DNA from: DUUI01 sp964627845
GTDB taxonomy: Bacteria > Bacillota_I > Bacilli_A > Erysipelotrichales > Erysipelotrichaceae
DNA: 18,712 nt
Assembly: GCA_964627845.1 (NCBI GenBank)
Contig: CAZVKL010000019.1
Coordinates: 1-18,712, forward strand
Reading direction: 5' to 3'
In this document: piece after piece, positions 7,773 through 15,078 of the stretch
Numbering within the stretch: the stretch's first letter is position 1
How the letters are laid out: every line of letters begins with the position of its first letter
Made by a program: the position numbers and the translations under genes
The notes under the pieces: model-generated
Seen by the model: only the letters and a program-made list of their open reading frames with translations
Told to the model about the DNA's origin: nothing
Databases searched by the model: none

Positions 7773-10061
7773 TCAGTCCGCTCGAAGTGCCGCAACCGGA
7801 TCTTTTTTAGCTGCCATCTTCGATGGAATAAACCCACCAATGATTGTCAGTGTTAACGATAAAACAATCAATAACAGAGCATGAACTGGGTTTAGTTGAG
7901 CCACATTCTCTAAATCAGTTATGTCATAAATAATGTTATTTATAGGGAAGGTTAATAGATACGCAATCCCAATTCCTAACAAACCAGAGAACAGACCAAT
8001 AATAAATGTCTCCGCATTAAAGACACGAGTAATGTCTTTTTTGCGTGCACCTAATGCTCTAAGAATTCCTATTTCTTTGGTTCGCTCTAAAACAGAAATA
8101 TAAATAATAATGCCAATCATAATCATTGAAACAACTAAGGATATCCCCGCAAAAGCAATTAAAACCAGAGTTATTCCACTCATAATATTACCTGTTAGTT
8201 CGGTTATAACTTGAGCTAAATCTAAATAGAGAACTTTATCTTCATTTTCTTTATCTTCATTATAAGCATCTAAATAATCAATGATTGTTTGTTTTGCTTC
8301 AAAACTGGTTGGATAAATTGATAATTGACTAGGTGTATCAAGACCTCCCAACATAGCAATTGCTGTCTCTTTAGTAAAATTGTTCTGTAGCGATTCTTCT
8401 GAAACAAATGGTTGCCCACCTAAGACAAAAACATCACTCTCTTGTTGAGCTTTTACGATTTGTGAATCTTGATGGTTTTCAATTACTTGAACTGCTAGAT
8501 CTTGAGCGTAGTATAACCCTCGCTCTAAGCTCGCTATTTGTTGGTCTTCTTTAATCCTTAAAATGCCCACTATGGTTAATTCAATTGATTGATCACTTAG
8601 ATAGACTGATTCTAAATCTGGATTAATTGAGTAAATTGGTCCAGCTTCAATATAATAGTCATCATTAAATACCAACATCAATTCCTGTCCTACAATATCT
8701 TCAAATTTGATATCAGATTCTTTATTGATCCCAAAAGCATTTAGAGTATTTATGTTAATATAATTGTTAGTATCGACAACTAAAACTAATTCATTAATGT
8801 CACTAGGAAAATCACCAGCCAATAAATCATAATATTGTCTTAAATAACCAGAAAGTTCTTCTTGATCTTTTTGTGGATAACTAGACAAACTCAACTCACT
8901 CACATTTTCAATGGTTCCTTGCTCTTCTCTTAATAAATTCAATTCAAGTGATCGATTAGTTGAAAAACCATCTATTAAACTTTGATCAAGCTCAGATAAA
9001 TACTCAATATAGTCATCGGTTATCTGATTGGTATGAAATGCATCAAATTGATCAGGATCAAAAACATTTAAAATATTTTCATCACTAAAATCTTCTAAAT
9101 CACTCTCAAAAGGATTCTCACCAGCTTGTAGCATCATATGATTACGGGAGATAGTCAATGGGTAATTCGATAAAGCACTGGTCTCAAATTCTTGAATCTG
9201 TTTATCAAAACCATTCGATAAACTAAGAATTAATGCCACCCCAATAATCCCAATACTTGAAGCAAAAGCGGTTAAGGCTGTTCTCCATTTCTTAGTTAGA
9301 ATATTTTTAAAGGATAAACGTAAAGCCGTCCAAAAACTCATCGTTGTTCGAATGACTTGATACTTTCCAGTTGATTCTTCAAATTCAACCGGATTGGTAT
9401 CATTGATGATTTGGCCATCTCTAAATTCAACAATACGACTTGCATAATCAGTAGCCAATTCTTGATTGTGGGTGACCATTACGACTAATTTATCGTTTGA
9501 GATTTCTTTGATCAGATCCAATACCGCGACCGATGTTTTCGTATCTAGCGCCCCAGTGGGTTCGTCCATCAGAATAATATCCGGATCATTAACCAGTGCT
9601 CTGGCAATGGCAACCCGTTGCATTTGGCCCCCTGATAATTGATTGGGTTTTTTATGGGCATGTTCTTTTAAGCCAACTCGCTCTAATCCATCGAGTGCTT
9701 TTTGTTTTCGCTCAACTGAATTGACTTTAGCAAGTGTCATTGACAGTTCAACATTATCTAGAATGGATAAATGACTAATTAAATTATAAGACTGAAAGAC
9801 AAAACCAACTGATTTATTGCGATAAGCGTCCCACTGTCTGTCATTAAACTCTTTAGTAGAGGTCCCATCAATAATGATATCACCTGAATCATATCGATCT
9901 AAACCACCGACCACATTTAAAAAAGTGGTTTTTCCTGAGCCACTGGGACCTAGAATCGCCACAAATTCATTATTTCTAAAATTGAGTGAAACATTATCTA
10001 AGGCTTTTTGAACAAAATCACCCGTTGTATACGTTTTAGTTAAGCCTTTAACTTTAATCAT
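7773..10061 (-). CDS. MacB-like ABC transporter, fused ATPase and FtsX-type permease
   Basis: This single 762-residue protein has an N-terminal ATPase and a C-terminal permease, as in MacB. The ATPase has Walker A GPSGSGKT (38-45), Q-loop Q90, signature LSGGQ (142-146), Walker B IILMDE (162-167) and switch H198. A first membrane helix follows at about 260-280, then an unusually large acidic extracytoplasmic domain of about 350 residues, then three C-terminal helices with the FtsX motif ERTKEIGILRALGARKKDI before the second of them. Transporters of this group work by mechanotransmission on envelope substrates (lipoproteins, peptides, toxins) and not by classical transmembrane import. It overlaps the FMN-binding gene by 4 bp (ATGA) and has an AAGGAG site 7 nt before its ATG, so the two genes form one operon. 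The substrate is unknown. Confidence 0.9.
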   Translation of the reverse strand: MIKVKGLTKTYTTGDFVQKALDNVSLNFRNNEFVAILGPSGSGKTTFLNVVGGLDRYDSGDIIIDGTSTKEFNDRQWDAYRNKSVGFVFQSYNLISHLSILDNVELSMTLAKVNSVERKQKALDGLERVGLKEHAHKKPNQLSGGQMQRVAIARALVNDPDIILMDEPTGALDTKTSVAVLDLIKEISNDKLVVMVTHNQELATDYASRIVEFRDGQIINDTNPVEFEESTGKYQVIRTTMSFWTALRLSFKNILTKKWRTALTAFASSIGIIGVALILSLSNGFDKQIQEFETSALSNYPLTISRNHMMLQAGENPFESDLEDFSDENILNVFDPDQFDAFHTNQITDDYIEYLSELDQSLIDGFSTNRSLELNLLREEQGTIENVSELSLSSYPQKDQEELSGYLRQYYDLLAGDFPSDINELVLVVDTNNYININTLNAFGINKESDIKFEDIVGQELMLVFNDDYYIEAGPIYSINPDLESVYLSDQSIELTIVGILRIKEDQQIASLERGLYYAQDLAVQVIENHQDSQIVKAQQESDVFVLGGQPFVSEESLQNNFTKETAIAMLGGLDTPSQLSIYPTSFEAKQTIIDYLDAYNEDKENEDKVLYLDLAQVITELTGNIMSGITLVLIAFAGISLVVSMIMIGIIIYISVLERTKEIGILRALGARKKDITRVFNAETFIIGLFSGLLGIGIAYLLTFPINNIIYDITDLENVAQLNPVHALLLIVLSLTLTIIGGFIPSKMAAKKDPVAALRAD

Positions 10062-10447
10062 TGATTAACTCCTTGACTCAGCGCATCCGCAACCGCAGCT
10101 TTCATCATAATACTAGAGGTTGTGGCTGAGGAAACATTATCGACTCTTGTTGTATTCTGATCAACAATATAATCTAACACACGTGTTGCTTCTTCACCAC
10201 GGTTATGCGCATATTCTAATAATTCGATGTTTTTAATTTCATGGTTCTCTACTTCAACCGAAACTTTAACATGGATCAAAATCGATGACGCTTCACCAAC
10301 ATAGGTACCATCTTGGACTTGATCGAGTTGAAGATGGTTGACTCGCGTATTATTAATGGCTTGGATTTCAAAAAAGAACAGTGCCATGACGCCTAAGAAC
10401 ACGATAAAAATGAATGCGATAAAATATTTAATTGGACCTTTAAACAT
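10058..10447 (-). CDS. Membrane-anchored FMN-binding domain protein
   Basis: This 129-residue protein has one N-terminal membrane helix (about residues 6-26) and a short extracytoplasmic FMN-binding domain. The end of the domain reads D103-NVSSATTSS, which corresponds to the flavinylation signature D-x-x-S/T-G-A-T. Thr109 would carry FMN attached through phosphate by an ApbE-type flavin transferase, but the usual Gly is Ser107 here. No ApbE gene is present in the window. The ATG at 10447 has AAAGGAG 7 nt upstream and is preferred over an in-frame TTG at 10453. It is the first gene of an operon with the MacB-like transporter (4 bp overlap). It probably carries electrons or a redox state outside the membrane; the link to the transporter is inference. 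Confidence 0.85.
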   Translation of the reverse strand: MFKGPIKYFIAFIFIVFLGVMALFFFEIQAINNTRVNHLQLDQVQDGTYVGEASSILIHVKVSVEVENHEIKNIELLEYAHNRGEEATRVLDYIVDQNTTRVDNVSSATTSSIMMKAAVADALSQGVNQ

Positions 10448-10472
10448 AAACAAACTCCTTTAATACTCTCTA

Positions 10473-10501
10473 ATCTTACTTTAAGTCGACCGTAATTACA
10501 A
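10473..10501 (-). promoter_or_regulatory. Predicted promoter of the FMN-protein/MacB-like operon
   Basis: On the minus strand a -35 TTGTAA (10496-10501) and a -10 TAAGAT (10473-10478) are separated by exactly 17 bp. Each matches 4 of 6 consensus bases. The predicted start near 10466 gives a leader of about 19 nt with AAAGGAG inside it. The -35 lies in a perfect 8-bp palindrome, GTAATTAC (10492-10499), which could be incidental in such AT-rich DNA. Confidence 0.4.
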
Positions 10502-10512
10502 TTGTTAGTTCT

Positions 10513-10541
10513 CTGACATCGTTGACAAATTAGTCTATAAT
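10513..10541 (+). promoter_or_regulatory. Strong sigma-A type promoter of the small acidic protein gene
   Basis: The plus strand has CTGACA (10513-10518), a 17-bp spacer and a perfect TATAAT (10536-10541). The predicted transcription start, about 10548, is the first base of the AGGAGG ribosome binding site (10548-10553), so the leader is about 12 nt. A second TTGACA at 10522-10527 is only 8 bp from the -10 and cannot pair with it. The promoter is back-to-back with that of the FMN-protein operon. Confidence 0.7.
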
Positions 10542-10559
10542 AAATGTAGGAGGTATTTT

Positions 10560-10835
10560 ATGTCAGATATTAAATTTGATGGCGATTTTGAAGATCATGA
10601 ACTCATTCATCCTACTGGTCACCAAGGTGAAAATTTAGACACCCAAGAAACGGTGGACCGTGAAGATGTCAACTTAAAGGATCCTTCATTAATTGATCCA
10701 TCCTTGGATGAAATTGAAGAAATGGAAGATCCAGATGCAAGACGTTCAAGATTTGAACATAGAACCAAAGAAGAAGCATTAAAACAATACATGCAAGATG
10801 GTTTAGATCGTCGAAACACAAAAGGACACAACTAG
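10560..10835 (+). CDS. Small acidic, probably disordered protein of unknown function
   Basis: I do not recognise this 91-residue protein. It is strongly acidic through its first two thirds (many Asp and Glu, with DPSL repeated twice near residues 41-49) and turns basic near the end (RRSRFEHR, DRRNTKGHN). It has no cysteine, no tryptophan, few large hydrophobic residues and no membrane segment, so it is probably disordered and cytoplasmic. The case for a real gene is good: a near-consensus promoter, a perfect AGGAGG site 6 nt before ATG, and a dedicated terminator whose left arm lies in its final codons. It stands alone on the plus strand between two minus-strand operons and overlaps the threonine dehydrogenase gene tail-to-tail by 4 bp. 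Confidence 0.8.
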   Translation: MSDIKFDGDFEDHELIHPTGHQGENLDTQETVDREDVNLKDPSLIDPSLDEIEEMEDPDARRSRFEHRTKEEALKQYMQDGLDRRNTKGHN

Positions 10836-10850
10836 TTGTCCTTTTGTTTT
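10818..10850. terminator. Bidirectional intrinsic terminator shared by convergent genes
   Basis: A 10-bp perfect stem (ACAAAAGGAC at 10818-10827 with GTCCTTTTGT at 10838-10847) encloses a 10-nt loop that itself contains the palindrome AACTAGTT. T-rich tracts follow on the plus strand and, less perfectly, on the minus strand. The loop holds the TAG stop codons of both convergent genes, so the whole stem-loop is built from coding sequence plus stops. Confidence 0.82.
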
Positions 10851-11776
10851 AATTTTAATTGTTTAATCATGTCTTCTGACATTTTATCCAAATCATAAAA
10901 ACTTAAGAAGTTAAACTCCTCTTGAGCACAATGTATATCCATTTTATCCGGCCATGAATCAGCAATTTTTTGGCGAACTGGATCAACATCATACATCATC
11001 TTGAATTCTGGGATGATTTTTTGTATGCTCTTTTCAAAATCTCTAGGGGTTACTGACATGCTCGAAATATTGTATGCATTTCGATGTTTTAGTTGATCCC
11101 CATCGGCTTCCATTAAGTCGATAATGGCATGCAGAGCATCCGGCATATACATCATATCAAGGGTTGTATCAGGATTTAGATAACAGAGCGATTCTTGTTT
11201 TTCTAACGCATCATAATACACTTGAACTGCATAATCCGTGGTCCCTCCACCAGGTAAGGTCTTAAAACTAATTAAGCCAGGGAACCGAACACTACGGGTA
11301 TCGACCCCATAATTGTTATAATAATAATCACCTAATAATTCACCTGTGACTTTTGTTATTCCATACATGGTTTCAGGTCGTTGAATACACATTTGAGGTG
11401 TGTCCACTAATGGTGATGTTGGACCAAACGCCCCTATTGAGCTTGCCGCAAAATGTTGTGTGTTACATTCCTTGGCAACTTCTAATGAATTCAACAAACC
11501 GTTCATATTTAAATTAAACGCCCAAACTGGTTTAGTTTCCGCTACAAACGATAAAACAGCAGCTAGGTGGATAATCGTATCGACCTCATACTTCTTTGCG
11601 ATGTAGAGAAAGTCTTCATAATTTAAAACATCAAGTCTTTCATAAATTCCTGGATTGACGGATTGTTCCTTGATATCACTGGCAATCACATTCTCAATTC
11701 CATACTCTTTTTGAAGGAGTTCGACTAACTCACTTCCAATTTGACCATTGGCTCCAGTGACTAGAATCTTTTTCAT
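10832..11776 (-). CDS. L-threonine 3-dehydrogenase, short-chain (SDR/epimerase-like) type
   Basis: It oxidises L-threonine to 2-amino-3-ketobutyrate with NAD+ in the cytoplasm. The 314-residue protein has an extended SDR fold: Rossmann motif GANGQIG (residues 8-14), acidic D34 after the second strand (NAD preference), catalytic Ser near 112-113, and YGITK with Tyr138 and Lys142. The segment SFKTLPGGGTTDYA is characteristic of the epimerase-like threonine dehydrogenases, as opposed to the zinc-dependent Tdh of E. coli and to sugar epimerases. Its ATG overlaps the stop of kbl (4 bp), the gene for the next enzyme of the pathway, which strongly supports the call. The UDP-glucose 4-epimerase label often given to such proteins would be wrong here. 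Confidence 0.92.
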   Translation of the reverse strand: MKKILVTGANGQIGSELVELLQKEYGIENVIASDIKEQSVNPGIYERLDVLNYEDFLYIAKKYEVDTIIHLAAVLSFVAETKPVWAFNLNMNGLLNSLEVAKECNTQHFAASSIGAFGPTSPLVDTPQMCIQRPETMYGITKVTGELLGDYYYNNYGVDTRSVRFPGLISFKTLPGGGTTDYAVQVYYDALEKQESLCYLNPDTTLDMMYMPDALHAIIDLMEADGDQLKHRNAYNISSMSVTPRDFEKSIQKIIPEFKMMYDVDPVRQKIADSWPDKMDIHCAQEEFNFLSFYDLDKMSEDMIKQLKLKQKDN

Positions 11777-12966
11777 TCAATAACTCCTAATTCTCGACCA
11801 ACTTTTTTATAAATTTCAACGGCTTCATCCAATTGTTGATACGTATGGGCTGCCGTAGGCATATTACGGATTCGTCCTGTATTTAATGGAACGGTCGGAA
11901 ACACAATCGATTTCGCATAGACACCCTCTTGGTTTAATCGTTTAGAAAACTGTTGCGTTAAGTTTTCATCACCAATCATGACCGGTGTAATGGGTGTTTC
12001 AGAATGTCCAATATCAAAACCTGCCTCAGACAGTTTATCTTTCAAATACTGAGATTTTTCCCATAAAGCGTCCATTAAATCATCCGATTGTTGTAATAAT
12101 TCAATTGCCTTAATACATGCTGCCGCATTCCCTGGTGTTAAAGACGTTGAGAATAAGAATGGGCGTGCTTTCACTTTTAAGTAGTCAATTAAGTTTTGTT
12201 TACCAGCGACATAACCACCAACAACACCAATTGCTTTCGATAAGGTTCCCATTTGAAAATCAACTTTATCACTTAAGCCAAAATGTTTAACGGTCCCGGC
12301 TCCTTGGCCCATAACCCCAGATCCATGAGCATCATCGACATAGACCATGCAGTCATATTTTTCTGCGATTTCAACAATTTCATCCAATTTACAGACATCT
12401 CCATCCATGGAGAAGACGCCATCGGTAATAATCATGACTTTATTATATTTTCCTGACTCTTGAACTTCTTTCACAAGACGCTCTAAGTCTTCCATATCAT
12501 TATGACCATAAGGGATTATTTTCGCTCTTGATAAACGACAACCATCAATGATTGAAGCATGGTTTAAGCGGTCAGATAAAATGGCATCATTTTTGTCCAT
12601 AACCGCAGAAATAGCACCCATATTACAGTTAAATCCAGATTGGAAAACAATGGCTGCCTCAGTATGTTTAAATTCAGCAAGAACTTTTTCTAATTGTAAA
12701 TGAATATCCATTGTCCCATTAATGGTTCTTACAGCACCTGCTCCAACCCCATATTCTAGATTGGCTTGATTACAAGCTTCAACAATTTCTGGATGGTTGG
12801 CGAGTCCTAAATAATTATTTGACGATAAATTTATCAACTCTCGTGAGTCGATGGTAATCATTGGACCATTGGGTCCTTGTAAAGGCTCAATGGTATTATA
12901 TAGGCCTTTTTCTTTTAAAGTATCAATCTCTTGATTCAGAAATGTTTCAAGTGTTTTACTAGACAT
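11773..12966 (-). CDS. kbl: Glycine C-acetyltransferase (2-amino-3-ketobutyrate CoA ligase)
   Basis: This PLP enzyme of the alpha-oxoamine synthase family cleaves 2-amino-3-ketobutyrate with CoA to give glycine and acetyl-CoA. Its 397 residues match the Kbl length. Visible motifs are His136 in NHASIIDG (stacks on PLP), DDAHGSG (residues 211-217), and the PLP lysine Lys244 in TLSKAIGVVGG. The close relatives BioF and HemA-type synthases share the fold, but pairing with a threonine dehydrogenase in one operon points to Kbl. The start is ATG at 12966 behind AAAAGGAG. It is the first gene of the kbl-tdh operon, with its own extended -10 promoter. Confidence 0.93.
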   Translation of the reverse strand: MSSKTLETFLNQEIDTLKEKGLYNTIEPLQGPNGPMITIDSRELINLSSNNYLGLANHPEIVEACNQANLEYGVGAGAVRTINGTMDIHLQLEKVLAEFKHTEAAIVFQSGFNCNMGAISAVMDKNDAILSDRLNHASIIDGCRLSRAKIIPYGHNDMEDLERLVKEVQESGKYNKVMIITDGVFSMDGDVCKLDEIVEIAEKYDCMVYVDDAHGSGVMGQGAGTVKHFGLSDKVDFQMGTLSKAIGVVGGYVAGKQNLIDYLKVKARPFLFSTSLTPGNAAACIKAIELLQQSDDLMDALWEKSQYLKDKLSEAGFDIGHSETPITPVMIGDENLTQQFSKRLNQEGVYAKSIVFPTVPLNTGRIRNMPTAAHTYQQLDEAVEIYKKVGRELGVIE

Positions 12967-12989
12967 GATTTCTCCTTTTCTATGTTCTA

Positions 12990-12998
12990 ATTATAACA
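12990..12998 (-). promoter_or_regulatory. Extended -10 promoter of the kbl-tdh operon
   Basis: The minus strand reads TG-T-TATAAT, a perfect extended -10. No good -35 is visible: the position is occupied by the T-tract of the terminator of the preceding gene. The predicted start near 12983 gives a leader of about 16 nt containing AAAAGGAG. Confidence 0.65.
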
Positions 12999-13012
12999 AG
13001 ATTAATGCACTT

Positions 13013-13033
13013 AAAAAAGCTCGTTTGAGCTTT
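13013..13033 (-). terminator. Intrinsic terminator after the HTH gene
   Basis: On the minus strand a 7-bp stem AAAGCTC/GAGCTTT with an AAAC loop is followed directly by six T. It starts within the stop codon of the HTH protein gene and ends about 15 bp upstream of the kbl promoter, separating the two transcription units. Confidence 0.82.
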
Positions 13034-13457
13034 ATACCAATTTTAATAGATCGATGGCTAATCGAACCAATTCAATTAATTTTGTCTGACTTTTCAACGT
13101 ATTTAAACCTTGTTGAGTTGGTTTATATGCTTTAAAAAAATCGTTCTCATTTTTGTTTTTCAACTTAGTGATATTACCACTTTCTTCTAATACATAAAAG
13201 TAATCGTCTACATCAGATTCCAACTGACTTTGAGAAATGCTTTGCCGATTATTAAGCGCGACTAAAATATGTTTATATATTTTTTCTTCAGTTAAGAAAC
13301 TGTTTGAATGAATGCGATAAGGTTTTAATGAATCATCTTGAATAATCCAATGTCCATTTTCGTTCTTATAGGCACCCTCAATTAAACCGTTTTTTAAATA
13401 ATCATAAACACTGGTTAAGGACATCTTCCATTTTTGTGCGGCTTCTTTAGCTGTCAT
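13032..13457 (-). CDS. Small helix-turn-helix (excisionase/MerR-like) DNA-binding protein
   Basis: With a start at 13457 the protein has 141 residues. Its N-terminus, MTAKEAAQKWKMSLTSVYDYL, is a typical excisionase or MerR-like winged helix-turn-helix, followed by a wing-like strand pair (GHWIIQDD). The rest (about 45-141) has no motif I recognise and may bind a partner or effector. Longer starts exist at 13463 and 13481, but none of the three has a ribosome binding site. A TATAAT at 13464-13469 would place the transcription start exactly on the A of the ATG at 13457, suggesting a leaderless message, and this start also fits the HTH domain boundary. A terminator follows directly. There is no integrase nearby, so a phage excisionase role is unlikely; a small regulator is more likely. 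Confidence 0.72.
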   Translation of the reverse strand: MTAKEAAQKWKMSLTSVYDYLKNGLIEGAYKNENGHWIIQDDSLKPYRIHSNSFLTEEKIYKHILVALNNRQSISQSQLESDVDDYFYVLEESGNITKLKNKNENDFFKAYKPTQQGLNTLKSQTKLIELVRLAIDLLKLV

Positions 13458-13463
13458 AGTCAT

Positions 13464-13469
13464 ATTATA
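13464..13469 (-). promoter_or_regulatory. -10 element giving a probable leaderless HTH message
   Basis: The minus strand reads TATAAT, with six bases between it and the ATG at 13457. The base at the usual +1 distance is the A of that ATG. The -35 position (TTTAAT, 13487-13492, spacer 17) matches only 3 of 6 bases. Confidence 0.45.
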
Positions 13470-13520
13470 GGTTAAATGCATTAGAGATTAAAGTCACTTT
13501 TTATTCAATTAATGTACCTT

Positions 13521-13967
13521 TTAAATCTCACAAGCTTTTTTCATTTGATGTTTCGAAAAGGCAATACCAAACAATAAAATTAATAGTGAAATAAATTTAT
13601 ATGGTAATCCTGCCCAAGGCAATGCCATGACTGAAAACTGAATCCCAAATGCAGCAAAAAATGAAATAACACATGGGGTACAACCGTAGGTTAGTAATCC
13701 AAATAGTGAAGCATATATCGGTGTATTTGATCCTTTGACATTTCTATTGATTTGATTGAATATGCCTTCATGCATCATAAATAAATAAGTTGATAGACCT
13801 GTCATAACCAGATTCAAAAGTATATGGATTATTACAACAATTACCCCTTCTTGTTGTGCCATTTGTGGATATGGCATGTTTAAATAATCAATGGTGAAGA
13901 AGATTAACAAGTACAATCCAAAGATAGCGATTGGTAATATTCTTTTTTGTTCAACTAATTTTTCCAT
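13521..13967 (-). CDS. Four-helix membrane protein with a CTPC motif, unknown function
   Basis: I cannot assign this 148-residue protein to a named family. It has about four hydrophobic segments (near residues 10-27, 42-63, 84-108 and 122-138). The third begins with YGCTPCV, so Cys96 and Cys99 form a CxxC pair at a membrane face; a third Cys146 lies at the very end. Such a pair could be redox-active or bind a metal. The start is ATG at 13967, chosen because GGGAG sits 7 nt upstream, overlapping the stop of the lipoprotein gene. A longer reading frame from 13997 lies inside that gene and lacks a site. It is the last gene of a three-gene unit with a lipoprotein and a DsrE-like protein, which makes a role in sulfur or thiol chemistry conceivable. 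Confidence 0.8.
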   Translation of the reverse strand: MEKLVEQKRILPIAIFGLYLLIFFTIDYLNMPYPQMAQQEGVIVVIIHILLNLVMTGLSTYLFMMHEGIFNQINRNVKGSNTPIYASLFGLLTYGCTPCVISFFAAFGIQFSVMALPWAGLPYKFISLLILLFGIAFSKHQMKKACEI

Positions 13968-13971
13968 GATG

Positions 13972-14673
13972 TTACTCCCATACCCCTTCTTTGACATTGC
14001 TTTGGACTATCAATTTTTCATTTGCCGATATATTTATTTTAATATCCCCTTTGAATAATTCATTTAACTGCTCCATAATTTTGGGATAATGATTCTCGAA
14101 AGATGATTTTATTTCATCTGATGAAAACATGACAATAAAAGTGATGGATTCAAACATTGATTCACCTACTTGTGTATTAAAGAACTCAATTGGATTAGAT
14201 AATTTCACTCCTACTTCACTATCACTTAGCCATTGGTGATATTGGCCATAACTAATGTTAGGTTCACCAAATTCAACATGGCTTAATTGAGCTGAAACTA
14301 ATATCTCTTCATCAAAAAAGTACTTCAGTATATCTTCTTTTACTTTCTTAGATAAGCTAAGTTGGGTTAATGAAATTACTTCAACATTGAGGTAAGTTTT
14401 GCCTAAATCTTTTTTAACTGAGGATAACACCAACTCTCTTTGAGTCTTGGTCATATCTTCATAATGAATTGTATATTCAGTAACCAAATCGCCTGTGATT
14501 GTATTTGAGCGTTCAATCTCTTTTTTTGATACCTCATACCCATTTTCAAAGGTATAGTCAAAGAAAGGTTTGAATTCATTAAAGAATTCTTGGTCATCAT
14601 CTCTTAAATCTTGGCAACCACTTAACCCGAATATAAGCGACATAATTATGATAATCTTAAAAATTTTATTCAA
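13972..14673 (-). CDS. Lipoprotein of unknown function (TTG start)
   Basis: The 233-residue protein begins with a clear lipoprotein signal: a short basic start (MNKIFK), a hydrophobic core and the lipobox LSGC, so Cys20 would be lipidated and the protein held on the outer face of the membrane. It has no other cysteine. The mature part is acidic and mixed alpha/beta in character, without a motif I recognise. The start is TTG at 14673, 9 nt after a GGTGG. The alternatives fit less well: ATG at 14718 adds a polar extension inside the upstream gene, and ATG at 14643 leaves too short a signal. It overlaps the DsrE-like gene by 8 bp and lies 4 bp from the membrane protein gene, so all three are probably made together. 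Confidence 0.78.
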   Translation of the reverse strand: MNKIFKIIIIMSLIFGLSGCQDLRDDDQEFFNEFKPFFDYTFENGYEVSKKEIERSNTITGDLVTEYTIHYEDMTKTQRELVLSSVKKDLGKTYLNVEVISLTQLSLSKKVKEDILKYFFDEEILVSAQLSHVEFGEPNISYGQYHQWLSDSEVGVKLSNPIEFFNTQVGESMFESITFIVMFSSDEIKSSFENHYPKIMEQLNELFKGDIKINISANEKLIVQSNVKEGVWE

Positions 14674-14992
14674 TGGTATAGTCCACCCAATCATCTGCTT
14701 TTTTTTCGATATATTCACCTATTCCTGCAGGAACGGTTCGAATATTTTGATTATTGATATCATCCATTTCATGATTGTGCAGCGCATTATGACACACCGC
14801 AACATCCAATTGCGGGTCAATGAGCTTTGAATAGTCTTCATCAAAGACTTTGACGACATCGCCATTCATAACGATTTCTATTTCTAACTCATGGTTCTGC
14901 TCTTTCATATAATTTCTCAAATTTTCAATTTTTGTGTATAGCTTTTCCAATAATTCATATTTCTCAATTTTAAAGATTACTTTATAGTTCAT
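14666..14992 (-). CDS. DsrE/DsrF-like family protein
   Basis: This is a cytoplasmic protein of 108 residues resembling the DsrE-like proteins (COG1416 type). It has an N-terminal strand and helix (MNYKVIFKI), an IEIVMNGDVVKVF strand-turn pattern, a conserved Cys67 in VAVCHNAL, and the C-terminal VPAGIGEYIEK motif. Several DsrE-fold proteins carry or transfer sulfur as a persulfide on a conserved cysteine, but many members of this subgroup have no proven role. The start is ATG at 14992 with AGGAGGT 5 nt upstream. It is the first gene of the unit with the lipoprotein and the CTPC membrane protein, and it is divergent from the DUF503 gene. Confidence 0.82.
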   Translation of the reverse strand: MNYKVIFKIEKYELLEKLYTKIENLRNYMKEQNHELEIEIVMNGDVVKVFDEDYSKLIDPQLDVAVCHNALHNHEMDDINNQNIRTVPAGIGEYIEKKADDWVDYTIE

Positions 14993-15010
14993 TGTGGACC
15001 TCCTATTCTT

Positions 15011-15016
15011 ATTGTA
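15011..15016 (-). promoter_or_regulatory. -10 element of the DsrE/lipoprotein/membrane protein operon
   Basis: The minus strand reads TACAAT. No good -35 is seen at 16-18 bp. The predicted start (about 15004) coincides with the first base of the AGGAGGT site, giving a leader of about 12 nt, as in other genes of this window. Confidence 0.4.
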
Positions 15017-15063
15017 CCTAAAATATGTCGAAACTGAATTGAATAAGCTTTACCATCATTCTT

Positions 15064-15072
15064 TGATATACT
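15064..15072 (+). promoter_or_regulatory. Extended -10 promoter giving a probable leaderless DUF503 message
   Basis: The plus strand reads TG-A-TATACT, an extended -10. Six bases separate it from ATG at 15079, so the expected +1 is the A of the start codon. There is no ribosome binding site in the bases before that ATG. Confidence 0.55.
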
Positions 15073-15078
15073 TAACTA

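Noticed and set aside
10522..10541. TTGACA at 10522-10527 as the -35 of the acidic protein promoter
   Set aside because: The spacer to TATAAT is only 8 bp; CTGACA at 10513-10518 has the correct 17 bp.
10619..10831. Minus-strand open frame opposite the acidic protein
   Set aside because: It is Ser-rich antisense translation. The plus-strand gene has promoter, ribosome binding site and terminator; this one has none.
13032..13457. Phage excisionase gene
   Set aside because: The HTH resembles excisionase, but there is no integrase, attachment site repeat or phage gene nearby.
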